From Mariniphaga sp. (GTDB lineage Bacteria > Bacteroidota > Bacteroidia > Bacteroidales > Prolixibacteraceae): a stretch of 64,000 bases of DNA. Position 1 is the first letter of the stretch; each line of letters starts with the position of its first letter. The notes beneath the pieces were generated by a model. It did not search any database, had not been told where the DNA came from, and saw nothing but the letters and a program-made list of their open reading frames with translations. The translations under genes and the position numbers were made by a program. Shown here one piece after another: positions 18,017 to 26,606 of this stretch. Where the stretch lies: the NCBI GenBank assembly GCA_024636975.1, contig JAGXGA010000005.1, positions 1-64,000 of the forward strand, written 5' to 3'.

Positions 18017-20797
18017 ATGGATATTAATTCTTATATCAAACAACTAAACACCAGGTTTAAATCAGGTATTTCCAAGGAACATGCTTACAGGATTGATCTG
18101 GAAAATTTAATTCGTGAATTAGTTACAGGAGTTGAAATAACCAACGAACCGGCAAATGTTACTGATTGCGGCAATCCTGATTACGTGATTACCCGAAAAA
18201 GGATTCCCATTGGCTATATCGAAGCAAAGGACATAGGAAAAGATTTAAATAATAAGTTGTACAGAGAACAATTCACCCGGTATAAAAAAGCATTGGACAA
18301 CCTCATTATTACCGATTACCTGTGGTTCCAATTCTTTCAACATGGCCAGTTAGTCCATGAAATCAGGATCGGGGAAATCGAAGGAAATAAAATACTCCCC
18401 CTGACAAGTAATTTTGACCAATTTACAAGACTTGTTAAAGATTTTTGTTCATTCATAGGGCAAACAATTAAATCAAGCAAAAAACTGGCTGAAATGATGG
18501 CAGCCAAAGCTAAATTACTTGAAAATATCCTTGAACGGGCCGTTACATCCGATGAAGTAACACAAGATAACACTTCACTTAAGGGGCAGTATGATTCCTT
18601 TAAGCATGTACTAATCCATGACTTAACACCCAAAGGATTTTCTGATATTTACGCCCAAACTCTGGCTTATGGCATGTTCGCTGCTAGACTTCATGATCCT
18701 TCCCTTAATGATTTCAGCAGGCAAGAAGCAGCCGAATTAATACCGAAAACAAACCCATTTTTAAGGAAATTATTTCAATATGTGGCAGGATACGATATTG
18801 ACGAACGAATAAAAACTACAGTAGATAATCTTGCAGAAGTTTTCCGGGCCACAGATGTTAAGGCCTTATTAAAAAACTTTGGCAAAAGCACTCAGGCGCA
18901 AGATCCAATTATCCATTTTTATGAAACATTTCTTTCTGAATATGATCCGAAATTAAGGAAAAGCAGAGGTGTATGGTATACTCCTGAACCTGTTGTTAAT
19001 TTTATTGTCAGGGCCGTTGACGATATTCTTAAAACTGAATTTAATCTGCCGCAAGGTCTTGCCGATACCAGTAAAACTAAAATAAAAATTAAAACTCAAA
19101 CACGTGACAAAAGAACTGAATCGGGCTATAAGGAAATAGAACAGGAAGTACATAAAGTGCAAATACTTGATCCAGCTACCGGAACAGGAACCTTTTTAGC
19201 CGAAGTGGTAAAACATATTTACAATAGCCGCTTTAAGCACATGCAAGGCATCTGGGGCAGTTATGTTGAAAATGACCTTATACCCCGACTAAATGGCTTC
19301 GAGCTGCTGATGGCATCCTATACGATGGCACACTTAAAATTAGACATGCTTTTAAGTGAGACAGGATATAAGCCACAGAAAGACCAAAGGTTTAACATTT
19401 ATCTTACAAACAGTTTGGAAGAACATCATCCAGACACAGGTACTTTATTTGCCCAATGGCTGAGCAGTGAAGCAAATGAGGCGAATCATATAAAAAGGGA
19501 TACACCGGTGATGGTGATTATGGGAAATCCACCGTATTCAGTGAGCAGCACTAATAAAAGTAAATGGATTGAGAACTTGATGCAGGATTACAAGAAAGAT
19601 TTGAATGAAGGCAACATTCAACCACTTTCTGATGACTACATAAAGTTTATCCGATATGGTCAGCATTTCATTGAGAAAAACGGTGAAGGTATTCTGGCTT
19701 ATATTTCAAACAATAGTTTTATCGATGGAATAAATCACCGTCAAATGCGGAAATGTTTACTGCAAAACTTTGATAAACTTTACATTATAGATTTGCATGG
19801 AGATAGTAAGAAAAAAGAAAAATCACCAGATGGTGGGATTGATCAAAATGTGTTTGATATTATGCAAGGTGTAGCCATTAGTATTTTTGTAAAAACGAAA
19901 GCAAAAACAAAAAACAAAGATTGTTTTGTTTACCACTTCGATCTCTATGGTAGACGCGATTATAAATACAATTTTTTTAAAAAATATTCTCTTGAAAAGA
20001 TAACTTGGAAAGAACCTATTCCAGAAAAACCTTATTTTTTCTTTGTGAAAAAGAATATTAATGACTATCATAATTATGTGTCTGGAATACAATTAAATGA
20101 ACTATGGATTAACAAAAAGCCAGGAGTAGAAACTGGGAAAGATGATTTTTTTATCTCTGAAAGTGAAATGGATTTAGTAAAAAGGTTTGAAGATATTGAT
20201 GATGAAACTTTAATAAAATACCAAATAAAAAATAAAAGTGGTTTTAATTTACTCACGAAACTCAAAAAAAATACATATTCGCAAAAACATATACGTCTTT
20301 ACTTATCAAAACCTTTCGATTATAAATATTGCTATTATCAACCATCTATTTTAAGAAGGGCGTCACTTGAAATTCAAAAAGAAATAATTGATAAAAAAAA
20401 TGTTGCATTAATCTGTAAGCGCGGAAGGTTGCTTGGAGGAAATTATATGTATACTCATATCTCGATAACTAATATATTGACTGATAAAAACTTTTTGGCA
20501 GATCAATCATATATTCTTCCATTGTATATTTATCCTGAGAGTTTAGACAAAAATCTTTATTTACATAAGAGAATACCAAACCTAAATTCTGAAATATTAA
20601 CCCAAATCACCAATAACCTCAACTTAACTTTCGTTCCCGAAAAAGAGCCGGAAGGAAATGTTTGCTACGTCAACAATCCTGAGGTGCGCAATGATTACAA
20701 AACCACTTTTGCCCCCCATCGACATCCTGGATTACATTTACGCAGTACTTCATTCTCCAGCATACCGAGAGAAGTACAAAGAGTTTCTGAAAATTGA
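18017..20797 (+). CDS. single-chain restriction-modification enzyme, N-terminal part (frameshifted)
   Basis: The first 926-codon frame of a type IIG/ISP-like restriction-modification protein. A PD-(D/E)xK nuclease motif is seen at about residues 55-72 (NPDYVITRKRIPIGYIEAKD). The N6-adenine methylase core follows, with motif I DPATGTGTF at about 385 and motif IV NPPYS at about 503, then target-recognition sequence. The natural frame ends at a run of six C (20712-20717). After it the frame reads out of register, and residues from about 900 are alien (HRHPGLHLRS). The true C-terminus continues in another frame to 21233. With five C the frame would be restored (F-A-P-I-D-I-L-D). Confidence 0.85.
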   Translation: MDINSYIKQLNTRFKSGISKEHAYRIDLENLIRELVTGVEITNEPANVTDCGNPDYVITRKRIPIGYIEAKDIGKDLNNKLYREQFTRYKKALDNLIITDYLWFQFFQHGQLVHEIRIGEIEGNKILPLTSNFDQFTRLVKDFCSFIGQTIKSSKKLAEMMAAKAKLLENILERAVTSDEVTQDNTSLKGQYDSFKHVLIHDLTPKGFSDIYAQTLAYGMFAARLHDPSLNDFSRQEAAELIPKTNPFLRKLFQYVAGYDIDERIKTTVDNLAEVFRATDVKALLKNFGKSTQAQDPIIHFYETFLSEYDPKLRKSRGVWYTPEPVVNFIVRAVDDILKTEFNLPQGLADTSKTKIKIKTQTRDKRTESGYKEIEQEVHKVQILDPATGTGTFLAEVVKHIYNSRFKHMQGIWGSYVENDLIPRLNGFELLMASYTMAHLKLDMLLSETGYKPQKDQRFNIYLTNSLEEHHPDTGTLFAQWLSSEANEANHIKRDTPVMVIMGNPPYSVSSTNKSKWIENLMQDYKKDLNEGNIQPLSDDYIKFIRYGQHFIEKNGEGILAYISNNSFIDGINHRQMRKCLLQNFDKLYIIDLHGDSKKKEKSPDGGIDQNVFDIMQGVAISIFVKTKAKTKNKDCFVYHFDLYGRRDYKYNFFKKYSLEKITWKEPIPEKPYFFFVKKNINDYHNYVSGIQLNELWINKKPGVETGKDDFFISESEMDLVKRFEDIDDETLIKYQIKNKSGFNLLTKLKKNTYSQKHIRLYLSKPFDYKYCYYQPSILRRASLEIQKEIIDKKNVALICKRGRLLGGNYMYTHISITNILTDKNFLADQSYILPLYIYPESLDKNLYLHKRIPNLNSEILTQITNNLNLTFVPEKEPEGNVCYVNNPEVRNDYKTTFAPHRHPGLHLRSTSFSSIPREVQRVSEN

Positions 20798-21233
20798 TTT
20801 TCCTCGCGTTCCTTACCCTAAGGATGCTGAAACATTTTGGCAACTGGTGGAAATAGGTGGAGAATTAAGGCAAATTCATTTGCTTGAATCTTCCAAAGTC
20901 AATGAATTTACAACACAATATCCGATGGATGGAAGCAACCAGGTTGATAAAATTCGCTTTGAAAGCTATGATTATGATCCTTTATTTCCCGGTGATGAAT
21001 ATCCTGATTATTTGGGAGCAGTATACATAAACGAAGCGCAGTACTTTGCAGACGTGCCGGTTTCCGCCTGGGAGTTTTACATTGGAGGATACCAACCGGC
21101 CCAGAAGTGGCTTAAAGACAGGCGAGGAAGGATATTATCCTTTGAAGACATATTGCATTATCAAAGAATAATTGTTGCTCTTACGGAAACCATCAGGCTA
21201 ATGCAGGAAGTTGATAAAATCAGCATAGAATAA
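20658..21233 (+). pseudogene. restriction-modification enzyme, C-terminal part (frameshifted)
   Basis: The natural continuation of the restriction-modification enzyme, starting in-frame at about 20718: PIDILDYIYAVLHSPAYREKYKEFLKIDFPR, then YINEAQYFADVPVSAWEFYIGGYQPAQKWLKDRRGR. This is the conserved C-terminal domain of the type ISP/IIG family. It has no credible own start, since the ATG at 20658 lies within the upstream coding region in another frame. The two parts together would give a protein of about 1070 residues. Confidence 0.75.
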
Positions 21234-21248
21234 TCAAAATTTAAATAA

Positions 21249-22619
21249 ATGAATTATAACCTAACAGAAGATATTACTATCAAAGGAAAATGGTTTATCA
21301 ATGAAGATACGAAAATACACGGTGAATTAAAATTCAAGCCTGAAACCAGGATAGAACTGAGTCTGCTGGGCTGTTTCCATACTATACAGGAACGATGGAT
21401 GGGTAACCCTAAAGAGAGGTTCATTTATGGCATTTCAGAGGATGGAGACGAAATAACTTTGTACAGGACTATTTTGGTTGATCATTCAGAAAACTTTGAC
21501 GCCAACTATGTAAGATGCACTTTTAGTGTGAATATGGCTTTCATTGGGTATCACTTTAAAAATGAAGACTTCATTTTTGAAAGATTCGATTTTGGCCTCC
21601 AAAATTTTGGTACATGGTATGGTGTAACCGGATTAAACGTTAATGACTATACTTCGGATGAATATAATGTTGAATACAAAAAGCCAATACCCGTTGAGTT
21701 TAATATAAGCAATAATAAATGCCGTTTTATAAGTAGCTATACTACTGCCTTAAATGAAAATGATGATATCTGTCTTGCGGAACATTCAAAAATAGAATTA
21801 GAAAGTGAAGGATATACTTTAGATGACATTTTCAAGCATGTTGCTAAGTTTAAATCAATTTTATCGCTGATGACTTATGAGCAAACTTATTTAACAAGTC
21901 TTTCTGTTTTTTCCAATAAAATTGTTTATCAAGACGAAATTCGTAATGGTAAAATAAAGAAAATAAATCTTCTGTGGCGGGATATCAGTTATTATAAATC
22001 CATAAAAGAAAAAGTAAAAAGTGACATGTTGATTACTTTCCCCGATATCAAAGAAAATCTAGAATTAGTTTGTTGTAAATGGTATGAATACTACGATTCA
22101 ATAAGGCCTTCATTTAACCTTTTATTTTACAGTTTCAGAAAGTCTTTGCAGTTTACCGAGGAATTTTTCATGGATATGGCAAGAGCTATTGAGGTCTGGC
22201 ACAGAAGGAATAACAGCGATTGTATTAGAATGTATCCTAATGATTTCAATAATTTCGTAAAAAGAGCCTTATCAAATAATGCATTAGATAATGACGAGAA
22301 GTTACTGTTAAAAGGTGCTTTAACCTATGCCAATGAACCAAAATTAGAAGACCGGCTAACGGATGTGTTTAATGAAGCTGGATTCATCTTCAATTTGAAC
22401 GAGCAAGAAAAGGACATTTTCCTAAAGGATGTTAAAAACAGTAGGCACTATTATACCCATTATGACCCTAGCAAAGAAAAAAAAGCAAAAAAAAATCTGG
22501 CCTTACATGATTTAGGTATAGAGCTGAGGGCTTTGTTAATAAGCGCTATACTTTTAAAGGTCGGAATGACCAAGGATTTAATTAAAGAAAAAATCCATGA
22601 CGTAATTTTTCATTATTAA
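21249..22619 (+). CDS. ApeA-like HEPN anti-phage protein
   Basis: A 456-residue protein like ApeA. It has an N-terminal all-beta ApeA-type domain (about residues 1-190: GKWFINEDTKIHGELKF, LLGCFHTIQER) and a C-terminal helical HEPN domain with ARAIEVWHRR at about 312 and the RNase motif R-x4-H in SRHYYTH at about 400. Known ApeA systems abort infection through HEPN RNase activity. It starts 16 nt after the restriction-modification gene's stop, so it may share its transcript. The catalytic motif is intact. Assignment is from the motif layout, not a database search. Confidence 0.72.
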   Translation: MNYNLTEDITIKGKWFINEDTKIHGELKFKPETRIELSLLGCFHTIQERWMGNPKERFIYGISEDGDEITLYRTILVDHSENFDANYVRCTFSVNMAFIGYHFKNEDFIFERFDFGLQNFGTWYGVTGLNVNDYTSDEYNVEYKKPIPVEFNISNNKCRFISSYTTALNENDDICLAEHSKIELESEGYTLDDIFKHVAKFKSILSLMTYEQTYLTSLSVFSNKIVYQDEIRNGKIKKINLLWRDISYYKSIKEKVKSDMLITFPDIKENLELVCCKWYEYYDSIRPSFNLLFYSFRKSLQFTEEFFMDMARAIEVWHRRNNSDCIRMYPNDFNNFVKRALSNNALDNDEKLLLKGALTYANEPKLEDRLTDVFNEAGFIFNLNEQEKDIFLKDVKNSRHYYTHYDPSKEKKAKKNLALHDLGIELRALLISAILLKVGMTKDLIKEKIHDVIFHY

Positions 22620-22669
22620 AACGGTGATCGCATTAAAAAAATATGCCCCAGTTAACCGCCCATATTTCA

Positions 22670-23401
22670 TTATCGGTCTTCGAGTAACTTTCTTGCTAAA
22701 TCATTATCCGTTTGGGAATGTTGACCAGGAATAATTTTATAATTATCAGGCCCGAAAATTTCAATTTCATCATGTTCCTTCAAGGCAATTGGTATTGGTT
22801 CAGTACCTTCAAAACGAAAAACTAATCTTACATCCTTTACGACATATCGAGCAGGATCACCAGCTAATTGATTTGTAAATTTGATCTTTAGCGTTTCATT
22901 AGTAATCATTTGCCTTACTTTGTAGGTAACATCAAGTGGGTTCGGTGCATTAGTACCGTAAATTGCTTCGTCAATAATTAATTTAGGAGTATTGTTATTT
23001 GCAAAACTTGAATACCTCCAAATTGAAAAATATTTTGACAAAGAAAAATTCCATATGAACAATGAACAATACCAAAACAAAACAACTCCAATAGCAATAG
23101 AAACAAAATAACTCAGCAAATGATGTAGTGCATATCCTGGCTCCCAATAAATAGGAGTTGCATCGCCTTTAGAAATAAGTAAAATGAAAATATAAATGCC
23201 AGAGGATAAACGGTAAACTATTAATAGGGAAATTGCAATTATAGCACTTTTTAATAGATAATTCATGCCCTGATTTATCCTAAAACCAATGACTGATTTT
23301 TTTTTATAAAAAAAACCAACAAGGGGTAAAATTAAAATCGCAATAATTGTAATTCCATCAGCAGCAAAAGAAAGTATCTGCCTTAGTTGATCGGTCTTCA
23401 T
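22670..23401 (-). CDS. membrane protein, unknown
   Basis: A 243-residue protein with three to four membrane segments in the first 140 residues (ADGITIIAILILPLVGFFY, SAIIAISLLIVYRLSSG, HLLSYFVSIAIGVVLFW). A soluble beta-rich C-terminal part (VVKDVRLVFRFEGTEPIPIAL) follows. The family is not recognised. It is convergent with the ApeA-like gene in a defence-rich region, so a defence or envelope role is possible. Confidence 0.5.
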   Translation of the reverse strand: MKTDQLRQILSFAADGITIIAILILPLVGFFYKKKSVIGFRINQGMNYLLKSAIIAISLLIVYRLSSGIYIFILLISKGDATPIYWEPGYALHHLLSYFVSIAIGVVLFWYCSLFIWNFSLSKYFSIWRYSSFANNNTPKLIIDEAIYGTNAPNPLDVTYKVRQMITNETLKIKFTNQLAGDPARYVVKDVRLVFRFEGTEPIPIALKEHDEIEIFGPDNYKIIPGQHSQTDNDLARKLLEDR

Positions 23402-23464
23402 ATGAATTGGTTAATTTTTAACAAGTTAAAACTACAAATTTTTACTCAGTACCTGCCATTTGCT

Positions 23465-23698
23465 TTAAATTTTCTTGTCCAAGCCCTTCCTTTTCTGAAT
23501 ATTTAAACTTTTAGGCCTCGGCTGCTTCATTAATAGCTTACTATCCTTTATCGTAAAATACACTGATCGATATAATTCTAGCATCCTTAAGTGGTATTCA
23601 TCAATCTCACCCTCAGAGCCAACAGGGCCATAATCCCACCAAGCCTCAAGCTGTTTCATGTTCGCTTCAACCTTCGTGTAAATCTCCCTCAGCGGCAT
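23465..23698 (-). CDS. small protein, unknown
   Basis: A 77-residue protein with no recognised motif. It is rich in charged and aromatic residues and predicted helical (EANMKQLEAWWDYG). It lies 63 nt upstream of the membrane-protein gene on the same strand, and the two may be co-transcribed. Confidence 0.4.
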   Translation of the reverse strand: MPLREIYTKVEANMKQLEAWWDYGPVGSEGEIDEYHLRMLELYRSVYFTIKDSKLLMKQPRPKSLNIQKRKGLDKKI

Positions 23699-23859
23699 TT
23701 GGGTATCTCATGGCAGTTTATAAGAGGGGATAATAACGAACTATATTTCTTATAAATTTTACGATTATTTAATTTCTATTTTAAAAGAATATAATATTTC
23801 CTATTAATTTCACTACTTTAGTAACTTACTATAAAAGTTCTAATTAAGCCAAATATAAA

Positions 23860-24552
23860 ATGACAACAACCAAAACCATCAGATTATTAACCGTTAATTT
23901 TGATTTTGATCTGAACTTTGATGAAATTAATCAGTTCAGAGGTTCAGTCATTAAAACCACCAAAGGCAAAAACGATCTGTTTCACAACCATTCTCCCAAT
24001 GGAACAATCTATCGTTATCCGCTTATTCAATACAAAAGTTTGAATAAAAAAGCTACCCTTCTGTGCATAGAAGAAGGAATTGAAGGTATCCAGGACTTTT
24101 TTGCAGCAACCGACTGGAAACTCAATATTGGAATAAGGGAACAGCCGATAAAAGTGGAAAACCTTCGTGTAAGGCAACATCGCATTGGGGTGTGGGAAAA
24201 ACCATTTCAATATACTTTGTCGCGCTGGCTTCCGCTTAACCAGGAAAATTACCGGAAATATCACCGGTTGGAAGATTTTGGGCAGAAAATGGCGCTACTC
24301 GAAAAAATATTGCTGGCAAATATCCTTAGTTTTTTGCAGGGAATTAATCTGTATGTAGAACAAAAAATCGAAATAAAAATTAAACACATACTTGACCAGC
24401 GGCTTGAAGAATATAAAGGACAGGAGATGGAATCATTCAGTCTCCGCTTTGAAACCAATGTGTCGCTGCCCAATTACATTGGCCTGGGAAAAGGAAGTAG
24501 CAGTGGGTTTGGTATTTTGAAAGAAGAGATTCGGGAAAAACAACAGAATTAA
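23860..24552 (+). CDS. cas6: CRISPR pre-crRNA endoribonuclease Cas6
   Basis: A 230-residue RAMP-superfamily protein. The C-terminal Gly-rich loop YIGLGKGSSSGFGIL (about residues 206-221) is the Cas6 signature, and the N-terminal half forms the first ferredoxin-like fold (VNFDFDLNFDEINQFRGSV). It would cut pre-crRNA within repeats. The cas10 start follows 14 nt after its stop, so they are one operon. No CRISPR array is seen in the window. Confidence 0.85.
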   Translation: MTTTKTIRLLTVNFDFDLNFDEINQFRGSVIKTTKGKNDLFHNHSPNGTIYRYPLIQYKSLNKKATLLCIEEGIEGIQDFFAATDWKLNIGIREQPIKVENLRVRQHRIGVWEKPFQYTLSRWLPLNQENYRKYHRLEDFGQKMALLEKILLANILSFLQGINLYVEQKIEIKIKHILDQRLEEYKGQEMESFSLRFETNVSLPNYIGLGKGSSSGFGILKEEIREKQQN

Positions 24553-24566
24553 TCAAAATATTATCC

Positions 24567-25115
24567 ATGAACAGAGATACTTTACGCGATAAAATTTATT
24601 TAGCTGCCCTGTTGCATGACATTGGGAAATTTTACCAGAGGGCCGATTCCGAAGGTACCGCAAAATCAAAGTTACTTAGTGATTCAGTAAAAAACAGCCA
24701 GGCAGTTTTTTGTCCTGAATTTAAGGGGAATTACTCGCACAAACATGTTTTATGGACCGTGCAGTTTATTGAAGATTTGGGTACACATTTAAAAAAGATT
24801 TCAGGAGAATCGGAATTTTCACTGGAACATCTGGCTGCCAAACACCATAAACCTTCGAATTTATTTGAAGGAATAATTCAAATGGCCGATCATTTGTCAT
24901 CAGGACTTGACAGGGTGGAAGGAACACCATACCATGATGAAACAAAAAACTGGGACAGTTTTAAAAAAGTCAGAATGTTGTCTGTTTTTGAAAACCTGAT
25001 GAAAAAAGACGGTTCTGTTTCAGAATTTCAATTGCCGGTTAAAGACATTGATCTGAATGAAGGATTTTTCCCAAAAAGAAATTTTGATAGCGCCCCTGAT
25101 TATAAAACTATGTAA
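24567..25115 (+). pseudogene. cas10: cas10/csm1 5' fragment, interrupted by the prophage
   Basis: The N-terminal 182 residues of Cas10. The HD nuclease motif is LLHDIGKFYQRAD (His17-Asp18), and a second His cluster lies in LAAKHHKPSN. The frame stops because the prophage supplies AA after the duplicated base T, making TAA at 25113-25115. Joining residue 182 (Met) to the codon TGG at 62159 restores a continuous frame (Y-K-T-M-W-S-N-F). This fragment alone keeps the HD domain but not the palm domains. It is the second gene of the cas6-cas10 operon. Confidence 0.88.
25109..25113. repeat. left copy of prophage target-site duplication TATGT
   Basis: TATGT ends the host sequence on the left, and the same five bases begin the host sequence at 62155-62159. 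Five-bp duplications are the rule for Mu-type transposition. Confidence 0.85.
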
Positions 25116-25123
25116 GAGGGGTT

Positions 25124-25208
25124 AAACGAATTGTACAAAACACACTCATAACATTTCATTGATAATAAATAAGTTACAGAACCACCATTAAAAACAAATT
25201 GTACCAAG
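25124..25208. promoter_or_regulatory. left-end transposase-binding sites (two)
   Basis: AAACGAATTGTACAAAA at 25124-25140 (10 nt from the left end) and AAACAAATTGTACCAAG at 25192-25208 share one pattern with the two right-end sites in opposite orientation. They are inferred MuA-binding sites L1 and L2. Confidence 0.65.
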
Positions 25209-25262
25209 TTTGTAATTACGTTACATTCAACTTTAACTTTCGTTCGAAGGTACGAAAAAAAC

Positions 25263-25405
25263 GGCGCGAAAATTTAAACGGTGTTTAAGGCATAGTTAGC
25301 CACCGCCTGAATACCCTTTAAATTTGCGCTGTGTGAGCGTTTCTCCTTTCTCCTGGTACTTATCCCACTGCCAACGTAAGGGCCTTTAAACAGGGCCTTT
25401 TTTTG
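25263..25405 (+). ncRNA. structured segment at prophage left end
   Basis: GCGCGAAAATTTAAA (25263 on) can pair with TTTAAATTTGCGC about 50 nt later, apart from a 2-nt bulge. Inside is CGGT...GGC-ATAGTTA-GCC-ACCG. A small hairpin, CGCT-GTGTG-AGCG, follows, and the segment ends in an imperfect hairpin with seven T. There is no ORF. A short RNA is suspected; the function is unknown. Confidence 0.35.
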
Positions 25406-25442
25406 TGATCGTTTTCCTGATGCAGGGAAGCACGAAAACGGG

Positions 25443-25478
25443 ATGGACAGTCAAATGGACAGTCAGATGGACAGTCAG
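25443..25478. repeat. three tandem 12-bp repeats
   Basis: ATGGACAGTCAA, then ATGGACAGTCAG twice, head to tail. They lie in the roughly 720-nt non-coding left end (25116-25834). They could be protein-binding sites; nothing else supports a role. Confidence 0.6.
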
Positions 25479-25717
25479 AAGGCGGTAAAAAAAGAAGTGA
25501 AAATGTAGTGATACTTCCAAAAATGAATAGTTAAACTGCTGTTTTTGGACATTAACAGGGGGGTTATTCCATGCCTATGAACAGGGCACAAGAATAACAG
25601 GCGGCTGAATTTCAGCTACTTACAGATAATTATGTCTTTTCAAGTGTAGGTGTAGTGTGTGTGCGTTATAAATGTGTAACGTTTTGTGCGAAAAAATGTT
25701 CGTGTACAGGAATAAAA

Positions 25718-25745
25718 AAAACCAGTCAACATCTTGACTGGTTTT
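25718..25745. terminator. bidirectional terminator after the repressor gene
   Basis: AAAACCAGTCAA-CATC-TTGACTGGTTTT, a perfect 12-bp stem with a four-base loop and A/T tracts on both sides. It lies 90 nt past the repressor stop on the minus strand. Confidence 0.8.
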
Positions 25746-25834
25746 GATTTCATCAACTTTTTTGAGTGATATTATTCACTGTCTTGCGACTGTAAATATA
25801 TATCAATCTTGTTTAGTTGTCAATACAAATGTTT

Positions 25835-26272
25835 TTAATCACCGGTGTTTTTGTGTTCGCATTCCCTGGTTATTCTTTCGATTTCTTTTTCCTGCCTGGT
25901 TAGCTGGTGCTCAAGGTGCTCAATCAGTCGGTCTTTTACCTGGCACATGGTGCATGCGTATGAGGCCGGTGGATCTACCAGTGTTGCCATTGGTATTAGC
26001 GGAGCTTTGTATTTTTTTTCTTCCTGGCTCTCCTGGCTCCGGAGCATTTCACCGGTGCCGGTTATTAGCCATTCTATATTAATGATTGCAGAAAATTCTG
26101 AACTCATGAACTTATTGAAAAAGTCAAAGCTGGGGGCTGACTTACCCGACATAATATCATATACCGTCTGGCTCCTGTTGTAGCCAAGCGATTTGGCGAA
26201 ATTATGAGGCGTAACCTTTAGGTATTCAATAATTTCTGTAATTCGTAAAGAAATTTCTGTATTTTTTTGCAC
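25835..26272 (-). CDS. phage CI-like repressor
   Basis: A 145-residue protein with an N-terminal helix-turn-helix (IIEYLKVTPHNFAKSLGYNRSQTVYDIMSGKSAPSFDFFNKF). A C-terminal coiled coil (DRLIEHLEHQLTRQEKEIERI) probably mediates dimerisation, and a CxxC lies between (CTMC). It starts with GTG at 26270-26272; no ATG is near. It is divergent from the Ner-like and MuA genes and would silence early transcription. Repeats of its likely operator overlap its own first codons, suggesting autoregulation. Confidence 0.8.
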   Translation of the reverse strand: MQKNTEISLRITEIIEYLKVTPHNFAKSLGYNRSQTVYDIMSGKSAPSFDFFNKFMSSEFSAIINIEWLITGTGEMLRSQESQEEKKYKAPLIPMATLVDPPASYACTMCQVKDRLIEHLEHQLTRQEKEIERITRECEHKNTGD

Positions 26273-26303
26273 TAACTTTTGGTTTTATACAGAATATTCT
26301 GTA
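26234..26303. promoter_or_regulatory. operator array between repressor and early genes
   Basis: TTCTGTA recurs at 26234, 26255 and 26297, offsets of 21 and 42 nt, so on one face of the helix. The third is part of a perfect 16-bp palindrome, TACAGAATATTCTGTA (26288-26303), just before the Ner-like gene. The first two lie inside the repressor's first codons. Confidence 0.65.
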
Positions 26304-26330
26304 ATATTGTCAAGTAATTTATTCAAAGTT

Positions 26331-26594
26331 ATGCAAAATAAAGATAAAAAACCAAGTAGCAAGGTAAAAAAATACGGCGAACCTTACGAACGCAAGCATT
26401 TACTAAGGCGCGGCGATATGCGCCTAATAGCTAAGGTAACCGGGTTTGCATACATCACAGTGGTGCAGCAGCTGGATGGTACCAGGAGCATCTCCCCACA
26501 GGTGAAAGCGATGGCAGATAAGCTTGCAGACACCAATAAAAAACTGATTGACGCAATTGACCAGATTAATTCAGACAGCGATTCGGACCAATAA
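26331..26594 (+). CDS. Ner-like early DNA-binding protein
   Basis: An 87-residue basic protein with a helix-turn-helix-like core (RRGDMRLIAKVTGFAYITVVQQLDGTRSISPQVKAMADKLA). It is the first gene of the early operon, divergent from the repressor, where Mu encodes Ner, the negative regulator of early transcription. The ATG at 26331 is preferred to a TTG eight codons upstream that lies in the operator region. Position supports the role more than sequence does. Confidence 0.65.
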   Translation: MQNKDKKPSSKVKKYGEPYERKHLLRRGDMRLIAKVTGFAYITVVQQLDGTRSISPQVKAMADKLADTNKKLIDAIDQINSDSDSDQ

Positions 26595-26606
26595 ATAACC
26601 AACAGC

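Noticed and set aside
25098-25104. GATTATA shared by both junctions as the target duplication
   Set aside because: It also appears at both ends (25098 and 62150), but using it leaves the end sites at unequal distance (about 20 and 5 nt) from the phage ends. TATGT puts both at about 10-12 nt and restores the cas10 frame without losing codons.
25443-25478. Tandem 12-bp repeats as a CRISPR array
   Set aside because: Repeats are directly adjacent, with no spacers.
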